This document shows positions 1 through 12,384 of a DNA stretch of 64,000 nt, piece after piece; position 1 is the first letter of the stretch; every line of letters begins with the position of its first letter. The position numbers were made by a program, and so were the translations under genes. The stretch comes from Combretum micranthum (lineage: Eukaryota; Streptophyta; Magnoliopsida; Myrtales; Combretaceae), in NCBI GenBank assembly GCA_024138025.1, contig JAMXBD010001098.1:372001-436000 (forward strand). The letters are read 5' to 3'. Under the pieces are notes generated by a model that saw only the letters and a program-made list of their open reading frames with translations, was not told the DNA's origin and did not search any database.

Positions 1-2640
1 CATGATACAAGATACGGGATTGGGAATTCTGATACCTAAATTAAATGCAAGGAGGGGGTATATATAGGTTGCTGATTTTGTCCCCTCCATCTACCTTGGG
101 CTGTGCTGAATGGAGGGTTGAAAAAGTAAAAGCCTTGTTTCTTGTAAAGTCCTACCCAAACTTACTTTATTTGCTTCAAATTATCATATAATCTTCCAAT
201 TAAGCCCATGAAGCCTGAAAATGAATTTGAACACAATAAATGTCCTTTTCTTCATCAAAATGCAAAAATTGCATAGTAAATATGTCCAATTAAGCTCAAA
301 TATATATGGGTTTTTTAACACTTATCAAATTCCCAACACTTAATCGTTTGCTTGTCCTCAAGCAAACAAAATTAGGACAACAAAATTTGATATTAATTGT
401 ACTCCTCAAAACATACCACACCAAGCATAGCATTCTTTGATTTATCAATCCAAAGTGACTCATTAATCCTTACAGTTCAAACCTACCATAATTGTAATTG
501 CACTTGGCATACTATAATCAAATTTTTAAGACTAATCCAGGTAAGCCAAACTATTAATCCCACTATGTAATAACCAATTCTAAAATCAGAGAAGAGATGC
601 AAATTCAAATAGAGCAAAAGTGGTAGGGTCATATCTCACCACTTATTAGAAAGCATATAAATAGCTAAACCATCTCTCTAAGTACAACAACTTAAATAAA
701 AGTTTGTGGCATCTATCTATCCCCTGGATTTTTTTTCTTCTTTTGATAAATCTCATTTTTTTTAGGCTTTTAAAGGGATGGGTTTTTGCCTGCTTTTTTA
801 CTTTTCCTCTGGACGGGGTGCTGCCCGCATCTTTTTAGCTAAGTTCTTTTGGCTTCTTCTTATTTATTTATTTGTTTATTTTAGAGATTATTTAAGAAGA
901 ATCACTAAGAGATTGATTTCATATACCCCTTTCATAGAAAGTTAGAAAAGCTCTCTAAACAGTTGAAAAATAAATATACTACCAATAAGCTTGGAAACAC
1001 AACCATTTAATTTTGAACCAAGGATTCTAACCTCTTTCACAACTTCTAGATTTAATCATAAACAACAAGTAAATTTATCCCACACAGATTTTGCCTAAAA
1101 ACTTTGATTAAGTATATCAAGTTCAAAAATAGGTGAGTAAGGCACATAAAGTCACTATTATCCTTTTTTTTTAATGCTAACTCTAACAAAATGAATATAA
1201 TTTCCAGATTCCAATATCAAAATTTCAGCTCATTAGCAAACTATTAAATGGAGGAAATCTGATCAACAAGTGTATATATACAGTTTCATGCTCAAATAGA
1301 ACCCATAATTCTTTTTTCCTTCCAGAATGTCCTTCCCACCACTTAATTCTTTGCTTATCCTCAAGCAAATAAATAAGGAAAAAACATGATCCAATTAAGC
1401 ACAAGTATGGTAAAGGGTAGGAAAATATTATAAGAAAAGGACATTGAAAAACTCCCCTAAATTTTTGATGAGATAGCAGCGTAAATGGCTTTAACCATGA
1501 TGAGGGATGAGAGTTTAACTAGAAAACTTGGTTATGGAAAATTTTGATTTCAATTGTCACTGATCATTGACCGGGTTTTTCAAATTTATAAATGTTTTCT
1601 AAATTAGATTCAATAACTAGGGTCTCACAGGCAAACGCACCCATCAAATGTAGCATATATAATGATTTAGGTTGGTCCCTAGGGAATGGCTGGCAGCTAG
1701 TATACTCTCAACCTCATTAATTATCTAGCCAAAGAAAAGTTTAGAAAAACATAAAGAAAAATGAACTATGCTAAGTTAAGAATATTCACAAATGTTTAAT
1801 GGGTAAAATGAGAAATAAGCCTATTACCTCTATGAAATAGTAGCTCAGGGTTACTTCATCAATTCCTTATCAGAATGATTTCTTAAGAGCAACAAACTTC
1901 TTAAAAGCTGTTTGAATGGTGTGTTTATATTGTTGAATTCTCTAGTTTAAACTAAAGCTTCCCTCGAAGTCAGTAGTTCTAGATTTTGCTAAAAGCAGTA
2001 ATCTGAAATTTCAATTAGACCCGCATAAAGAATAAGAATCCATTGTTTCGAAAAGAAAACTCAATGAATTTTCAAAACGAGTGATAGAAAGTCTTCACCC
2101 ATTTCTCGTCAAGAGGTAGTTAGGATTGACTCCATTAGCAACCACAGATCTATTTAATTGGATGATCTCTCGATCTATTCAATTGAAATCAATCGTGGAT
2201 ATAAAAGAATACATCATTCCTTTAAAAACCATAAGGTAATCTCAAGTTACTAATTACAAACACCCAATCAAATTTACTTGAAAGCTTATTTGAAATCAAA
2301 CTGAATCAGGAATTGGATTTGTAATCCCTAAGCTGTAGGAGTTTATTTCTCCATGGTTTTATCAAAATAAGCACATATTAGAAGAAATAAAACAAATTTG
2401 AAAGATTAATTAATTAATTGCTAAAAAATTCATAGGAATTACAAGCATTGGGTTAAATTGATTTTACCTAAAAAACAGAAGAAATTCTCAAGTAAAAAGA
2501 AATGGAAATTCTTTTACCGAAGAATCCTTCAAAAATCTACTCTACGTTTATACTAATTTACATTGTTGGTACATACTTTACAACGCACGTTTGCACGTTT
2601 ATTTATATTCTACTAGGCACAAAAAACATGGCTTACTTTA
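1..2640 (-). mobile_element. Tat/Athila-like Ty3-gypsy 3' non-coding region, degraded
   Basis: No gene is seen. On the minus strand, about 335-375 reads as a stretch centred on TTGCTTGAGGACAAGCAA, followed by an AGTGTTGGGAATTTGATAAG-like tract. This resembles the conserved sequence before the 3' LTR of Tat/Athila-lineage plant gypsy elements. A second, diverged copy of the module lies at about 1340-1380 (TTTGCTTGAGGATAAGCAAA). The rest is AT-rich with no intact reading frame. Assignment rests on that hallmark and on the surrounding gypsy relics. No LTR boundaries were found. Confidence 0.45.
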
Positions 2641-3070
2641 TTAACACGTGGTAGATTCGACAGATTCTTTCTAACAAAATTTGATAACTTTTCACACGCG
2701 CATATGATCTGTGAAAATACTTATCAAGGGTCGATGTGATCTATTGGTCGAGGCTTGTATTAAGTAAAATCAAGCTCGACTTTAGGAAATTCCTTAGTAA
2801 ACTATGTGTTTTTGTCCATTGCTCTATTGAGGGTAAAATTGAGAGAGTAAAGGGTCGTATTGTTGAGGCTCGAGGTAATTCTAATGAAGAATTGGTCTGT
2901 TCAACACAATTGTCGAGGGTTGAGATTTGAGGCTCAACTTTGAAGCTTGACAATGTATTTTCTTCAGAATGATTCTTAATCGCTTCGACTGAAGTCGAGG
3001 GTCATGTCAAGAACTCGCAGTTGAGGCTCAATAGACCAATTTTTGCTGTTTTCTTTCTCTGTTTGGCCTC
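2640..3070. repeat. TCGAGG/GAGGCTC word-repeat block
   Basis: Short words such as TCGAGG, GAGGCTCAA and TCGAC recur many times over about 400 bases, without a fixed period. Similar blocks built from other words lie inside long LTRs elsewhere in this window (10840-11215, 44250-44480, 46090-46290). By analogy this is probably an internal module of a long gypsy LTR. The two overlapping open frames here are short and on opposite strands, and neither looks like a gene. Confidence 0.4.
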
Positions 3071-3286
3071 GGTTGTGTCTTTATAGGGTTCGACTTATGC
3101 ATTCTTAACTTTAATTGTTGTTTTTGCTCCAAATCTGAATTAAAACACTTGATTACTTTTTATTTGATTCTAAGAGCTTTAAAATAGCATTATTTATCAA
3201 AAACAAAAGTTTTGTAGGATTTTATAAAAAATTCTTAGTAAAATGAGCTCAAAATCTTATGAAAAATATAGAGTAAAAATAGCTTA

Positions 3287-3880
3287 TTAATCATCCTCAA
3301 GTTGAATTCCTGTCAAAGTTGGTGGTTGGGTTGACACTTTACCAGGTGGTTTGAGAATGTTCTGATACATGCCTTGCCAATAAAAGCTTCCTTCATAATT
3401 GGTCTTCCACTGCTCACTATGGTCTTTGAGTTTGTCCTGGGTATTGATGAACAATGGTCTTATTTTCCTCCAAGTCTGAAAATCGAGAAAAGTTGGTTCT
3501 CCTTCATTCCATAGCACGAATGTGGTTTTTTGCAACATAACCTCATTGTATGCATATACATCAATGTATTCGATGGCGTAAATCACTTCCATTTCAGACC
3601 AATACTTCTTTCTCAAGGGGCAATACTAGATTTTTTTCACAACCCTTTCCCATTCAATATGCTTTAGTCTCTTTTTCCACAAAGTGAACATCTCTGTCAA
3701 CGACTTTGGCCTTCTAGCTAAGGCAAACTCTTCACATAAGACTCTAAGCCTCAAACAGTAATTGGCAAGGGTCTCATTATGCCTCTTATTTCCATTCTAC
3801 TAGTTTCTTCTTAAGTCCATCTCTATTGTTATGACCTTAAATTCATAAATTGGCTCTGATAACAAGTTAAACTACCACAC
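3287..3880 (-). mobile_element. LTR-retrotransposon primer site and gag-like fragment
   Basis: Reading the minus strand, a primer-binding-site-like sequence TTATCAGAGCC (about 3852-3862; the initiator tRNA-Met type is TGGTATCAGAGCC) is followed by a broken gag-like frame. Recognisable pieces are LCEEFALARRPKSL and LWKKRLKHIEWERV, then a stop, then a 109-residue open frame at 3287-3616. That 109-residue frame is rich in W, Y and K, and I do not recognise it as a named domain. The order LTR end, primer site, gag fits a retrotransposon relic. The frame is interrupted and not functional. Confidence 0.5.
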
Positions 3881-4235
3881 CGTAATGGGTATCCTAAAAG
3901 CGATATTTTACCACACTCAATATTAAATCTTAAGTATGACAACCTTAGTTATCCCAAAAGCTTCAATATCGGGTGTAAGGTGTACCTTCATGATTATAGA
4001 GGACCAAACTTTGTAACAAGTTGTTTAAGAAGATATTCATAATAGCAATTAAGAATGGAAATCATAACATAAGCATCGTAAATATGAAATATAACGAGTC
4101 TTACAAAAGTCAAAAAGGCATTCCCCGATCAAAATGTATAGTCCATCATAGCTTAATCAAAATGTTTACGCTAGAGATTTACTTAGAGGAGGTAAGCTTA
4201 CTTTTACATCTTTATCTCTATAGAAGTAAGTGATT
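3881..4235 (-). mobile_element. LTR 3'-end fragment of the same retrotransposon
   Basis: Directly upstream (minus sense) of the primer site. Its plus-strand sequence CCACACCGTAATGGGTATCC and the following 120 bases align well with the first ~130 bases of the long antisense LTR at 36761, sharing GGGTATCC-AAAA, CAATATTAAA, CTTAGTTA and AAAGGCTT-type blocks in the same order. This supports both calls: the same LTR family occurs once next to a primer site and once as a solo LTR. The fragment fades near 4230. Confidence 0.45.
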
Positions 4236-6180
4236 TCATGTATAAATGAGTGATTTCATTGGATTAATAACATGAAAATGATAAATTGCATTAAAAAGTG
4301 GATCAATTGTATGAAAATTTAGAAAAAGCACTAAAATGTAATTAGATTGTCTGGGTATTGTGCAAATCAATATATATTGATTTAGATATTTTGTGCTCAA
4401 TTTGCTTTTATTAGTTTGATGTTGCATAAAGAAATTGATAAGAGCTTCTTGAATATTTGGTTGTCGTCTACATTTTCAACTCTTTATGTGTACTTGCAGC
4501 AAGTCAAACCTTAGAAGATGGATAGAAATTAACTGCATAAGCTAAATGTTCAATTTGTGCTATTTTTTTGTAGAACCAAGCTGTCAAAATCAAGTGAAGA
4601 TGGATGCAGTTCTATTAAGCTTCAAAATTGCAGTTAATGCGGCGACAAAGAGCAATCTAACTGCCATACTAGAACGCTCAAACCAAGTTCCATGATAGAG
4701 CAGCAATAGACTTGAGAACTCCAACGACCACAACTTGAGTACCCTTGATCTGAATCACATGAGAGCCTAATATCGAGCCAGCAGCACCTCAATGGAGCGC
4801 TAAACTCCTACACGACAGCACACTTGGAGAAAACCAAGCTGAACAAAGTTTTAATACAGATTGATCAGAACTTGACAATTTTGAACTAAAACCACTCTTG
4901 ACTATAGATTAATTTAAGAAGATAGCAGCATTCCCATTTGTAATGGAGGATTTGTATGAAGACATTGGGGGGTTGATAAAATTTTATTCTAGTAGCTATT
5001 GAAAGCCAACGTTGGAGCCTTGGAGGTACACATGGAAAAAGGCTTGAAAAGAATATCCAACAGTGGTCTGCTACTTTATTAATAAAAGAATTGGCTATTT
5101 TCAGAAAAGACTAAGGAAAGAATGCTCGTGTCATTAATGCCACATTACCATCTTGGCTAGCCCATAAATGTAAGGGAAAAGATCTGGACAGAGAATATAT
5201 ATATTATAATATATATATATAAAAGAGAGAGACGAAAAGAGAGAGTAGAAGAAAGGACACGGGGAGGATGGCATAGAGAAGACAGTAGTTTTTTTGCTTT
5301 TATTTTTTCTTTTAGTTCTTTTTTTTCTTTTGTGATTCCATACCGTGAACAAGTTGGACACACCATTTGTACATGGATTACGAATATAAGATCTCCATGA
5401 TAAGGTGATTCCATTTTTTTCCTTCAATTTCATGATATGGTTGATGTTTTAATATTTGTTCATTTGAGCTTAATAAAGTTTTGGGTTGATGCTTTGGATT
5501 ATTTAGTTAATATTTAATGCTATTGATTAATTTTATGCTTGTGTTCAATTTGTTTGTCAATTCACCAAGCATGTGTTTTGAATTATCCTTAGAATACATG
5601 TTAATTGAGGATTGAATTTGAGAATAATCTTTTCTAATTAGATCTATGAATGTCTAATTTGGATTAATAATAACATAGAAATATGAGTTTTAATCTAATT
5701 AGGGTTTGGAAATTAAAAGGGTTACTCAATTAATCAATTTTCTAGAAATAGGAAAAATTAATTGGTTATTTTAAGGCAATTACTTGCTTCGAGAAAATGA
5801 GTTTTTATTAGTGCTTAATTGATTGAAAGTAATAAACCCATTATCAATTTGAAATTGCGGGTATGTTTTGATTGGTAGCGGATATTCAATTAATTTCCGA
5901 ATCATTTGGCTCTAAACCAAATTCAATTATAGGTACTGGAAATCCTAAAATTTTTGTAGAATAGTTTAATTTTTTTCTCTTTTTAATTAAAAAATCAAAC
6001 TTATCGATTTGCCTAGCTATTGTTATTGTTTTTTATACAGTCTAGTCTATGTTAGAGGGCTATTAGGGAAGAAGACAATGGAGAGTGTTAGTGAAAAAAC
6101 TCAAAGGCAAAGAGAGAGGAGAGAGAGAGAGAGAATGGGTATGTGTTAAACACTCATGGATCGGAGGAGAAAGATAGAGA
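4236..6180 (+). other. gene-free, LTR-like non-coding stretch
   Basis: No coding region is supported. About 4440-6000 has the texture of a long gypsy LTR or leader: a word-rich stretch with ACGCTCAAACC and GGAGCGCTAAAC near 4670-4810, then a long AT-rich tail. It includes a TA-rich palindrome (5197-5222), a purine tract (5220-5260) and a GA microsatellite (6110-6134). The open frames on the minus strand at 5134-5433 are low-complexity shadows over this tract. LTR origin is an inference. Confidence 0.3.
6110..6134. repeat. (GA)n microsatellite
   Basis: Nearly perfect GA dinucleotide run with a few GG interruptions. No gene context. Confidence 0.85.
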
Positions 6181-6910
6181 GGATATCTCAAAACTTTGAT
6201 TAATCGCTTGGTTTCACTGAAAAGGATTTCCCTTCTTCACCAACTTTGTCAAAGATGCTACGATAGTGCTAAAATCTTTAATGAATCTTGGAAACATTAG
6301 TGGGAATAAGCTACCTAGTAATGGCCTTAACCTTCTCATCATCAACGCGAAGGCCTTCCCTATATATAATGTATCCCAAAAATATCATCTCATGTTGATA
6401 GAAAATATACTTCTTCAAATTAGCATATAATTTCTCCTTTTTAAACACTATGAACATCGAAGTTAAGTGCATGACATGACCATCAAAATCCGAGCTATAG
6501 TTCAAGGTGTCATCAAAATAAACCTCCATAAATTTTCCCAAGAAATCCCTCGACACATAATCATCATCTTATAAAAATACTAGGGGCATTAGACGAGCTA
6601 ATGGGCATCACGTCCACTCATACAAACGATGCTTGGTCTTGATAGCTGTTTTCCTTTCATCTCCAGCCTTCATCTTTATTTGATGATACTTACTGTTTAA
6701 GTCAATCTTAGAAAACAATTAGGCACCATGCAATTCATCCAACATATCATCAAGATGTGGTGTAAGATACCTATAGTTTATAATAATACAATCTACCACC
6801 TTACTATCCACATGCATTCTCCAATTGCCATCTTTCTTGAGTACTAATAATGCTAGCATTGAACATGGACTCATACTCTCATGCATCAACCCCTTCTCTA
6901 GCAATTCATC
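6180..6910 (-). pseudogene. Ty3/gypsy reverse transcriptase, broken
   Basis: This is the polymerase core of a Ty3/gypsy retrotransposon, which copies element RNA into DNA. In order on the minus strand: LEKG...SPCSMLALLVLKKDGNWRMHVD and the LDDMLDELHGA finger/palm block (6719-6904); [15 protein letters not shown] (about 6660-6720); the catalytic YFDD box inside VYFDDTLNYSSDF with the FLGYII thumb (6311-6556); then FIKDFSTIVASL leading toward RNase H (to about 6180). The pieces fall in different frames with stops between them, so no enzyme can be made. Homology then ends, so RNase H and integrase are missing. The catalytic aspartate pair is still readable. Confidence 0.85.
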
Positions 6911-7691
6911 AACTTATTTCTTTAACTCATTAGCCTCACTCATCTTATAGGTTGACCTATTACGCAAAATAGCTCCTAGTACCAAGTCAATTTAATGCTT
7001 AATCCCTCTCAAAGGAGGTAATCCCATCGAAAACTCCTTAAGAAAAACATCAAAAAATTGCTTCAATAATTGTTGCACCTCATTTAGAATAGGAGAATCA
7101 CTCTCTATTCCCAAAACCCACCTCACATGTAATAAGTACATCAATTGCCCATTAACAAGTTCCTTCTCAACTACTCCTTGTGTCAACCATAATGATTCTT
7201 TCTTAGGGAGATTCAATTTCTTATGTGTTTGTCTCACAGCCTGGGCTCATAGAAAACAATTTGATCCTCTGTCTATTGAATAAAATAAAATAAATATTAT
7301 CCTTATTATTATGATTCACATTTCGATTAAATAACTAAGGGCAACCCAACAAAATATGAGATGCATTCATAGGTACTACATCATAAATCACTGCATTTAT
7401 AAATGATTATGCAAAGAGATAGAAACAATACCTATATAGTAACATGGGCAAAGCCCTTATCATTGAGCAATGCAACCAATATGGTTGTGGATGAGTTGTG
7501 GTAGGAAGTTGTAACTTCTCTACTAGTGTCGTTGAGCAACATTAATATAACTATCGGAATCACCAATAGCCACACAAACAACCCCATTCACTAGGACTTA
7601 ATATGGAATATATTTTCCCTTTGTTCATGATCAATCGCTGGTGTTACACCAAATTCCTCCTCTGCACCATTTAAGGTATAACAGCCTCAAC
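6911..7691 (-). pseudogene. Ty3/gypsy protease to RT linker, degraded
   Basis: Between gag and RT on the minus strand. The open piece at 6992-7237 ends with a FFDVFLKEFSMGLPPLRGIKH-like stretch. This matches the DVFPEELP.GLPP.RGIEH motif that precedes the gypsy RT in plants. Upstream of it (7240-7690) an aspartic protease would be expected, but I could not identify an intact DTG/DSG active site, and several stops are present. Confidence 0.65.
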
Positions 7692-8117
7692 TTACTCAGC
7701 TAGCAGTTCCTCCTCATAATCCTCATTAGAATAAGAATAACTACTCCTTTCTCCTTCACCATCACTCTCCAAACAACCTCCATGAGTAAACACACATTGA
7801 TTTGGATATTGGATAGCCATATGTTCATAAACACTTAAAGTACTTAATATCTCTAGTTCTCTTTCCAGCACTACTAGAAACAAACAACTTAGAAGTTGAA
7901 TTTCCTTTTGCATCACTAGCTTCTCTTGACTGGACTCATGTTTTTCCTCATTCTTAGGGCTACTAGTTCTCTTCTTTTTATTATCATACCAATAAGATTT
8001 CTTACTACTTTTAGATTTAGAAGAGTCACTTGAGGATTTATAGTGTTTGTACTGTGTTTTCACCTTCTCTACCATCAATATCGCCTCCTCTAAGGTATCA
8101 ATCCTATGAAATTCCAC
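7692..8117 (-). pseudogene. Ty3/gypsy gag C-terminal part
   Basis: A 141-residue open frame. It begins with a helix-like stretch (DTLEEAILMVEKVKTQYKHY) typical of the end of the capsid domain in plant gypsy gag. It continues with a Ser/Lys-rich linker (SSDSSKSKSSKKS) and ends in an acidic tail (EDYEEELLAE). The expected CCHC zinc knuckle is not intact; only isolated Cys/His residues remain. The position upstream of protease and RT fits gag. Confidence 0.55.
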
Positions 8118-9050
8118 AACATTAACAATATCATATTTCAGTCTAGCAATACACTAAGCAATAGATTGATATGAAGTCTCAATAATTTAGCTACAAACTA
8201 TAAGAATTTTATATTCTTCAATATATTCAGTCACACTTTTATTACCTTGTCACAAAGTGTGCAATCTCATCAATAATTTTTTGGTATAATAATAGGCCAC
8301 AAACCTCTATTATAATAATTCTCACATCCCATCCTAAGTTTTAACATCACACTCTCTATTCCTTGTCCTACTATCGAAGACATTCTTCTACCAATGTGTT
8401 GTATAGCCTTTAAACTCAATGGTAGCAAGTTTTACACACTGCAAATCATACATTTATGATAATAAAAAAAAACTTTTGTATTTGATCCTCTTAATCAAAG
8501 TATTTATCTACTCCTTCAGTACCATCAAAAGATAGAACTTTTAGTTTTACGATCTCAGTAACACCTAATCCTCAAGGTGTATGTCCATCACAGTGATCAC
8601 TTAAATTATCGTCATAATCTCTAACTCAACATCTACGTGTTGGTTGGTGTGCATAACCCCTACCTTTATCACTACCTCTTCTACGACCTTCTATTACTCC
8701 ATGTCCACATGAGGTAATTAGACTCCTGGATTGTTCTCTGCTTCCCTTATAATATCATGTTAAGATGTTTCATGATTATGAGGGTTTCTCTAATGATTTG
8801 ATCAACATTCGTTAAGATTTCATTTTGTTGTTGCATCATTATTTGCATGCATTGCATGATCTCCCTCATAAAATCCATAAAGTCACCCATATTAGCAGTG
8901 TTTTCAACCTTTGGAGCCTTTGCATCTCCATTTTTTACATCAAATTTTCCTAACATATTTAATAACAATGAAACCTGTAATACTAGCAATCAAATCACCC
9001 AAACTTACCACACAAGTGATCACCACTAAGCCTTGAATTGCAATTCGCAA
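8118..9050 (-). pseudogene. Ty3/gypsy gag N-terminal part and leader
   Basis: The minus-strand frame at 8747-8989 contains a Met/Gln-rich helix (MQCMQIMMQQQNEILTNVDQ), as is common near the start of plant gypsy gag. Between it and the gag C-terminal part (8118-8746) the capsid region is present only as stop-riddled sequence. It lies between the primer site at about 9055-9070 and the rest of gag, which gives the expected order. Confidence 0.45.
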
Positions 9051-9054
9051 CCTT

Positions 9055-9070
9055 AAGCTTTGATACTAAG
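9055..9070 (-). promoter_or_regulatory. retrotransposon primer binding site (tRNA-Met type), mutated
   Basis: Minus strand CTTAGTATCAAAGCTT, close to the tRNA-Met-i complementary TGGTATCAGAGC. It lies between the start of gag (lower coordinates) and a TTCACA end that looks like the LTR terminus at about 9075. Confidence 0.5.
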
Positions 9071-9074
9071 ATGA

Positions 9075-9422
9075 TGTGAATTGAAGAATCCATGTGTATT
9101 ATGAATCTCACGTTATATTGCAATTTAGGAATTTAATATATGTTTTTAGGTTTTTGATTTATGGGAAATTAAATATATGAATGATCTATTATTGGATATT
9201 ATGCACCAAAGAAAGAATCAAACTAATTGTTTTAATCAATCGATATGATAAATGATTGAAGAAAACAATAAAAAACAATATCGAGATACAAACTCTATAT
9301 TATTCAAGAGAATAATTTGATCACAAGGATTTAAAATGTTAAAAGTTGACTAACGATCTTAACACAACCTTTATATCCCATATATACTCCAATAAGTTGG
9401 GTAAGGGCAAATATAGAACATA
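9075..9422 (-). mobile_element. 5' LTR (3' part) of the decayed gypsy element
   Basis: Adjacent to the primer site. Minus strand contains a TATA-like TATATATGGGATATAAAGG (about 9372-9392), as expected for an LTR promoter, and ends in CA at 9075. Its other part probably continues after 12298, because a separate solo LTR with short target repeats interrupts the sequence at 9423-12298. Confidence 0.4.
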
Positions 9423-12298
9423 TGTCATACCCCATAGGACACCCTAGTAGCATTAACGTCGCTATAAGGACTTGGAGAGTGGTGAATTAAAAATAAGCCA
9501 ACATAGGCCTTTCAAGAAAGCTGCGGCATCAAACTATTGGGACACTCTGTGGCATGAACATATAAAATGGGATTGTGAGGTTGTCAAGACAAGCATACAT
9601 ATAAGATCTTTACAACAAAAACTTCCTTATAACAGCTTAAGATCAGCTCTTAATAAACTTACAACTACAATTTACAAGAAACAACATAAGGTATCAATGC
9701 AAAAGAAACTATCTCCACTTTCACTCGAGCCCTAGAATTTCCCCTTGAGATCTACTACATTCGTTTACCTCAAACTTGGATCTACTCTAGAGATCCAGAA
9801 AACACATAAAGTCTATAGGAGTGTGAGCACACTACAACTCAGTGAGATAACATGATCAAACCACACTTTAAGCACATATCAAATAAGTTTTAATTACAAT
9901 CATATGCAATGTCACACTCAATAATATATAATGAACAATTCGAATGATCATAATTCAAACAATGAAGATTTACGTCATCCTTGGGGGTTGAAGAACCAAT
10001 CTCAAGGAGTCCATGCCCATAAGAGACTGAGAACTAAGTAAGGAGTAACTTTTCTAAAATTACTTAGTTTATATACATATATAATTATATACATACTCAA
10101 CGTAATCTCAACTTCACCTTAGAACCATTAGAAACCCCTTAAGTATTGATACCCCAAAAGCTTCCACCACTCAGGCAACGTCCCTTAGGTCAACTTAGTT
10201 CCCATGGGGCCCGCAACCCAATGAGAACCCCACCCAAACTCTCATGGCATAACTAGGCATTAGCATAGGATCGAAATGTCAATATGTGAGATGGGTACCA
10301 TGCTAATGCAACGTTGTGTCGTGCAATGCATGTCAATTTTAGACTAAGGATCAGATAAGACTTAAGTCATATTATTGGTGGCAAGCAATGTTCAAACAAT
10401 CATCAATACTTATTACACATCAGCAATAGGAAGTTTGTTATCACTTCTAATATTAAAGCCTGCCCCGCATCCAAGCACCATACATCATATATTATCCCCA
10501 TTCCCATACATAATAAGTTGAGTTTATTTAGAAACAAGTGCAGCTACATTACAAACACAACATCATGATAAGGTTCAAGTCACTTCCCTATGCATCTTGC
10601 TTAGAGATCATAGTAATCTTTGGGAAACATTGGGTCTCGATTGAAAGCTCTTATAAAACAACAAGCATACATCACAAACACATAACAAGAAAAGAACTCT
10701 AACCAAAACTCTCTCACACCTTGGAAACATGCTATAAACCTCTTAACTAAAGTGGTTCTAAAAACTAATAACATAGGTTGGGGGGTAAGGGTCACATTGC
10801 TACAAAAAACTAAGCTCAAGCTTACACAAATAGGGAGGGTCGAGGGCAGTTTAGGAAGGGTTGCGGGGTATATTGCTTCAAGAAAACCACGTCGCGCCTC
10901 AACAAACTAAGGGTTGCGTGTTGTTAAAAACATTCACAGCATCGTCGCGGGGTACGTCGAGGGCTTGACTGTCGACTACGATGGGTACTATACTCCAACA
11001 CTAAAACTTGCTTCAATGTCTGTAATAGGCTTTTCGAGGGCTCAACTTTAGGCCACGATAGCTATTGTGCATTATACACTTGGTTTTATATTGGGCACAA
11101 CAACTCTCAATGTTTGTCACGGGCATATCGAGGGCTTAACTTTTAGGCCGCGACAGATACTGTGTATAAAACTTACCCCTAGACACTTACACGATGCTTC
11201 CCATTGACCTACTTCAAGGCAAGACTAGGCCGCGATCATCAACAACAAATAGAACAACATCTAAACTTACTCCAAAACACTACTAACTCCTCCAGAATAG
11301 ATATTAGCATCGAAAGTGCATAACAACAACCTAAAACACAACAATAACAACAACAACAACACACTAATCTAACATAAAACTCTATCTTGTAAACCCCAAA
11401 TTTAGATCCAACATAAGAGCTTAGAGGGTAGATCTACTATTATATTTCATGTTATATTATTCTTTATTTGGATGAGATAAAATAGCTTTTGTTTATAAAC
11501 ATATAGAAAATATTTTTATTTTATGCCCAAACAAAGTCACAAAACATGCTTTTATCTGTTTTTAACATTGCTTAGCAAACCAAGTTTTGTTATTTAGTTT
11601 TCTAAAACATGATATATACTAAAAAAGATATTTCATACATGAATGGTGAAATATGCACACGTACTGATGTATTTAACAAAGATACTTTTTTGGAATCTTT
11701 GAAAACAAGGTAAGCGAATATACCTATTGTGCTTTTCGAGATCACTTCACTTTCTTCTTTCCAAAACTCTAATTGTGACGCTTGTAAACATGATCTTGGG
11801 GTTTATCAAACTAAAATGCGAAGGTTTGGAAGAAAAGATTTTATGCGGGTAAAAGAAAGTATTTTCGAAAAGTAAACTTCAAAAATATCATATTGGTTTT
11901 CTAAAAATAACAACAATGCCTAGTTTTGTGTAAACTTTCACATCTCTTATTACTTTTATTTTTCGTAAAAGAAAATAAGTATGGTTAAAGTAAGAATTAT
12001 CATTTCGACATTTAATGAAAGAAACTTTATTTAAAAGAAGGGACAATATGTCCATGGTTTAACACTAATAGTGACAACTTCTAATAAATTTCTGGTACTT
12101 TTAGATAAATGTTTAATTATAAAATATGAAGAACCACAACCTTTTTAATGTTTGCAAAACAACACCTTATATTACTAGAAAATATTAATTAGTATATTAC
12201 CAAAACATTTTTTATTTTTCAAAATATAAAATTAGATTTAGATTTTAATTATTTTTAGATCTTTTAACTTATGCTATGGCTAAAACCTAGGGATTACA
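9423..12298 (-). mobile_element. antisense solo LTR, 2.9 kb
   Basis: The plus-strand edges read TGTCATACCCC at the left and CCTAGGGATTACA at the right. In minus sense the unit therefore starts TGTAATCCCTAGG and ends GGGGTATGACA, the TG...CA form with CCC-type ends common in long plant gypsy LTRs. The flanking 5-mers are ACATA (9418-9422) and AAATA (12299-12303), 4 of 5 matching. A CAGTGAG-type motif lies at about 9838 and a TCGAGGGCTTGAC word-repeat block at 10840-11215. No coding domain is present, so it is called a solo LTR. The open frame at 9472-9735 shows no recognisable protein. Confidence 0.5.
10840..11215. repeat. TCGAGGGCTTGACT/CGCGGGGT word-repeat block in LTR
   Basis: Several variants of TCGAGGGCTTGACT, GGCCGCGA and CGTCGCGG occur within 375 bases. 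It is the most GC-rich part of this LTR. See findings for the comparison with the other LTRs. Confidence 0.6.
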
Positions 12299-12384
12299 AA
12301 ATAAAAGTCAAAACTAATTAAATAGAAAACTAAAAATAGACTTAGAAATAAGGCACGAAGGCACTTTAACCCCCACAGCTATGA

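Noticed and set aside
2736..2953. Overlapping open frames on both strands
   Set aside because: They lie in a TCGAGG word-repeat block; repeated short words avoid stops by composition, and no domain is visible.
5134..5433. Minus-strand open frames with hydrophobic stretch
   Set aside because: The hydrophobic part is the translation of TA/GA low-complexity sequence; no homologous motif.
9472..9735. 87-residue plus-strand frame
   Set aside because: It lies within an LTR with TG...CA edges and shows no recognised protein motif.
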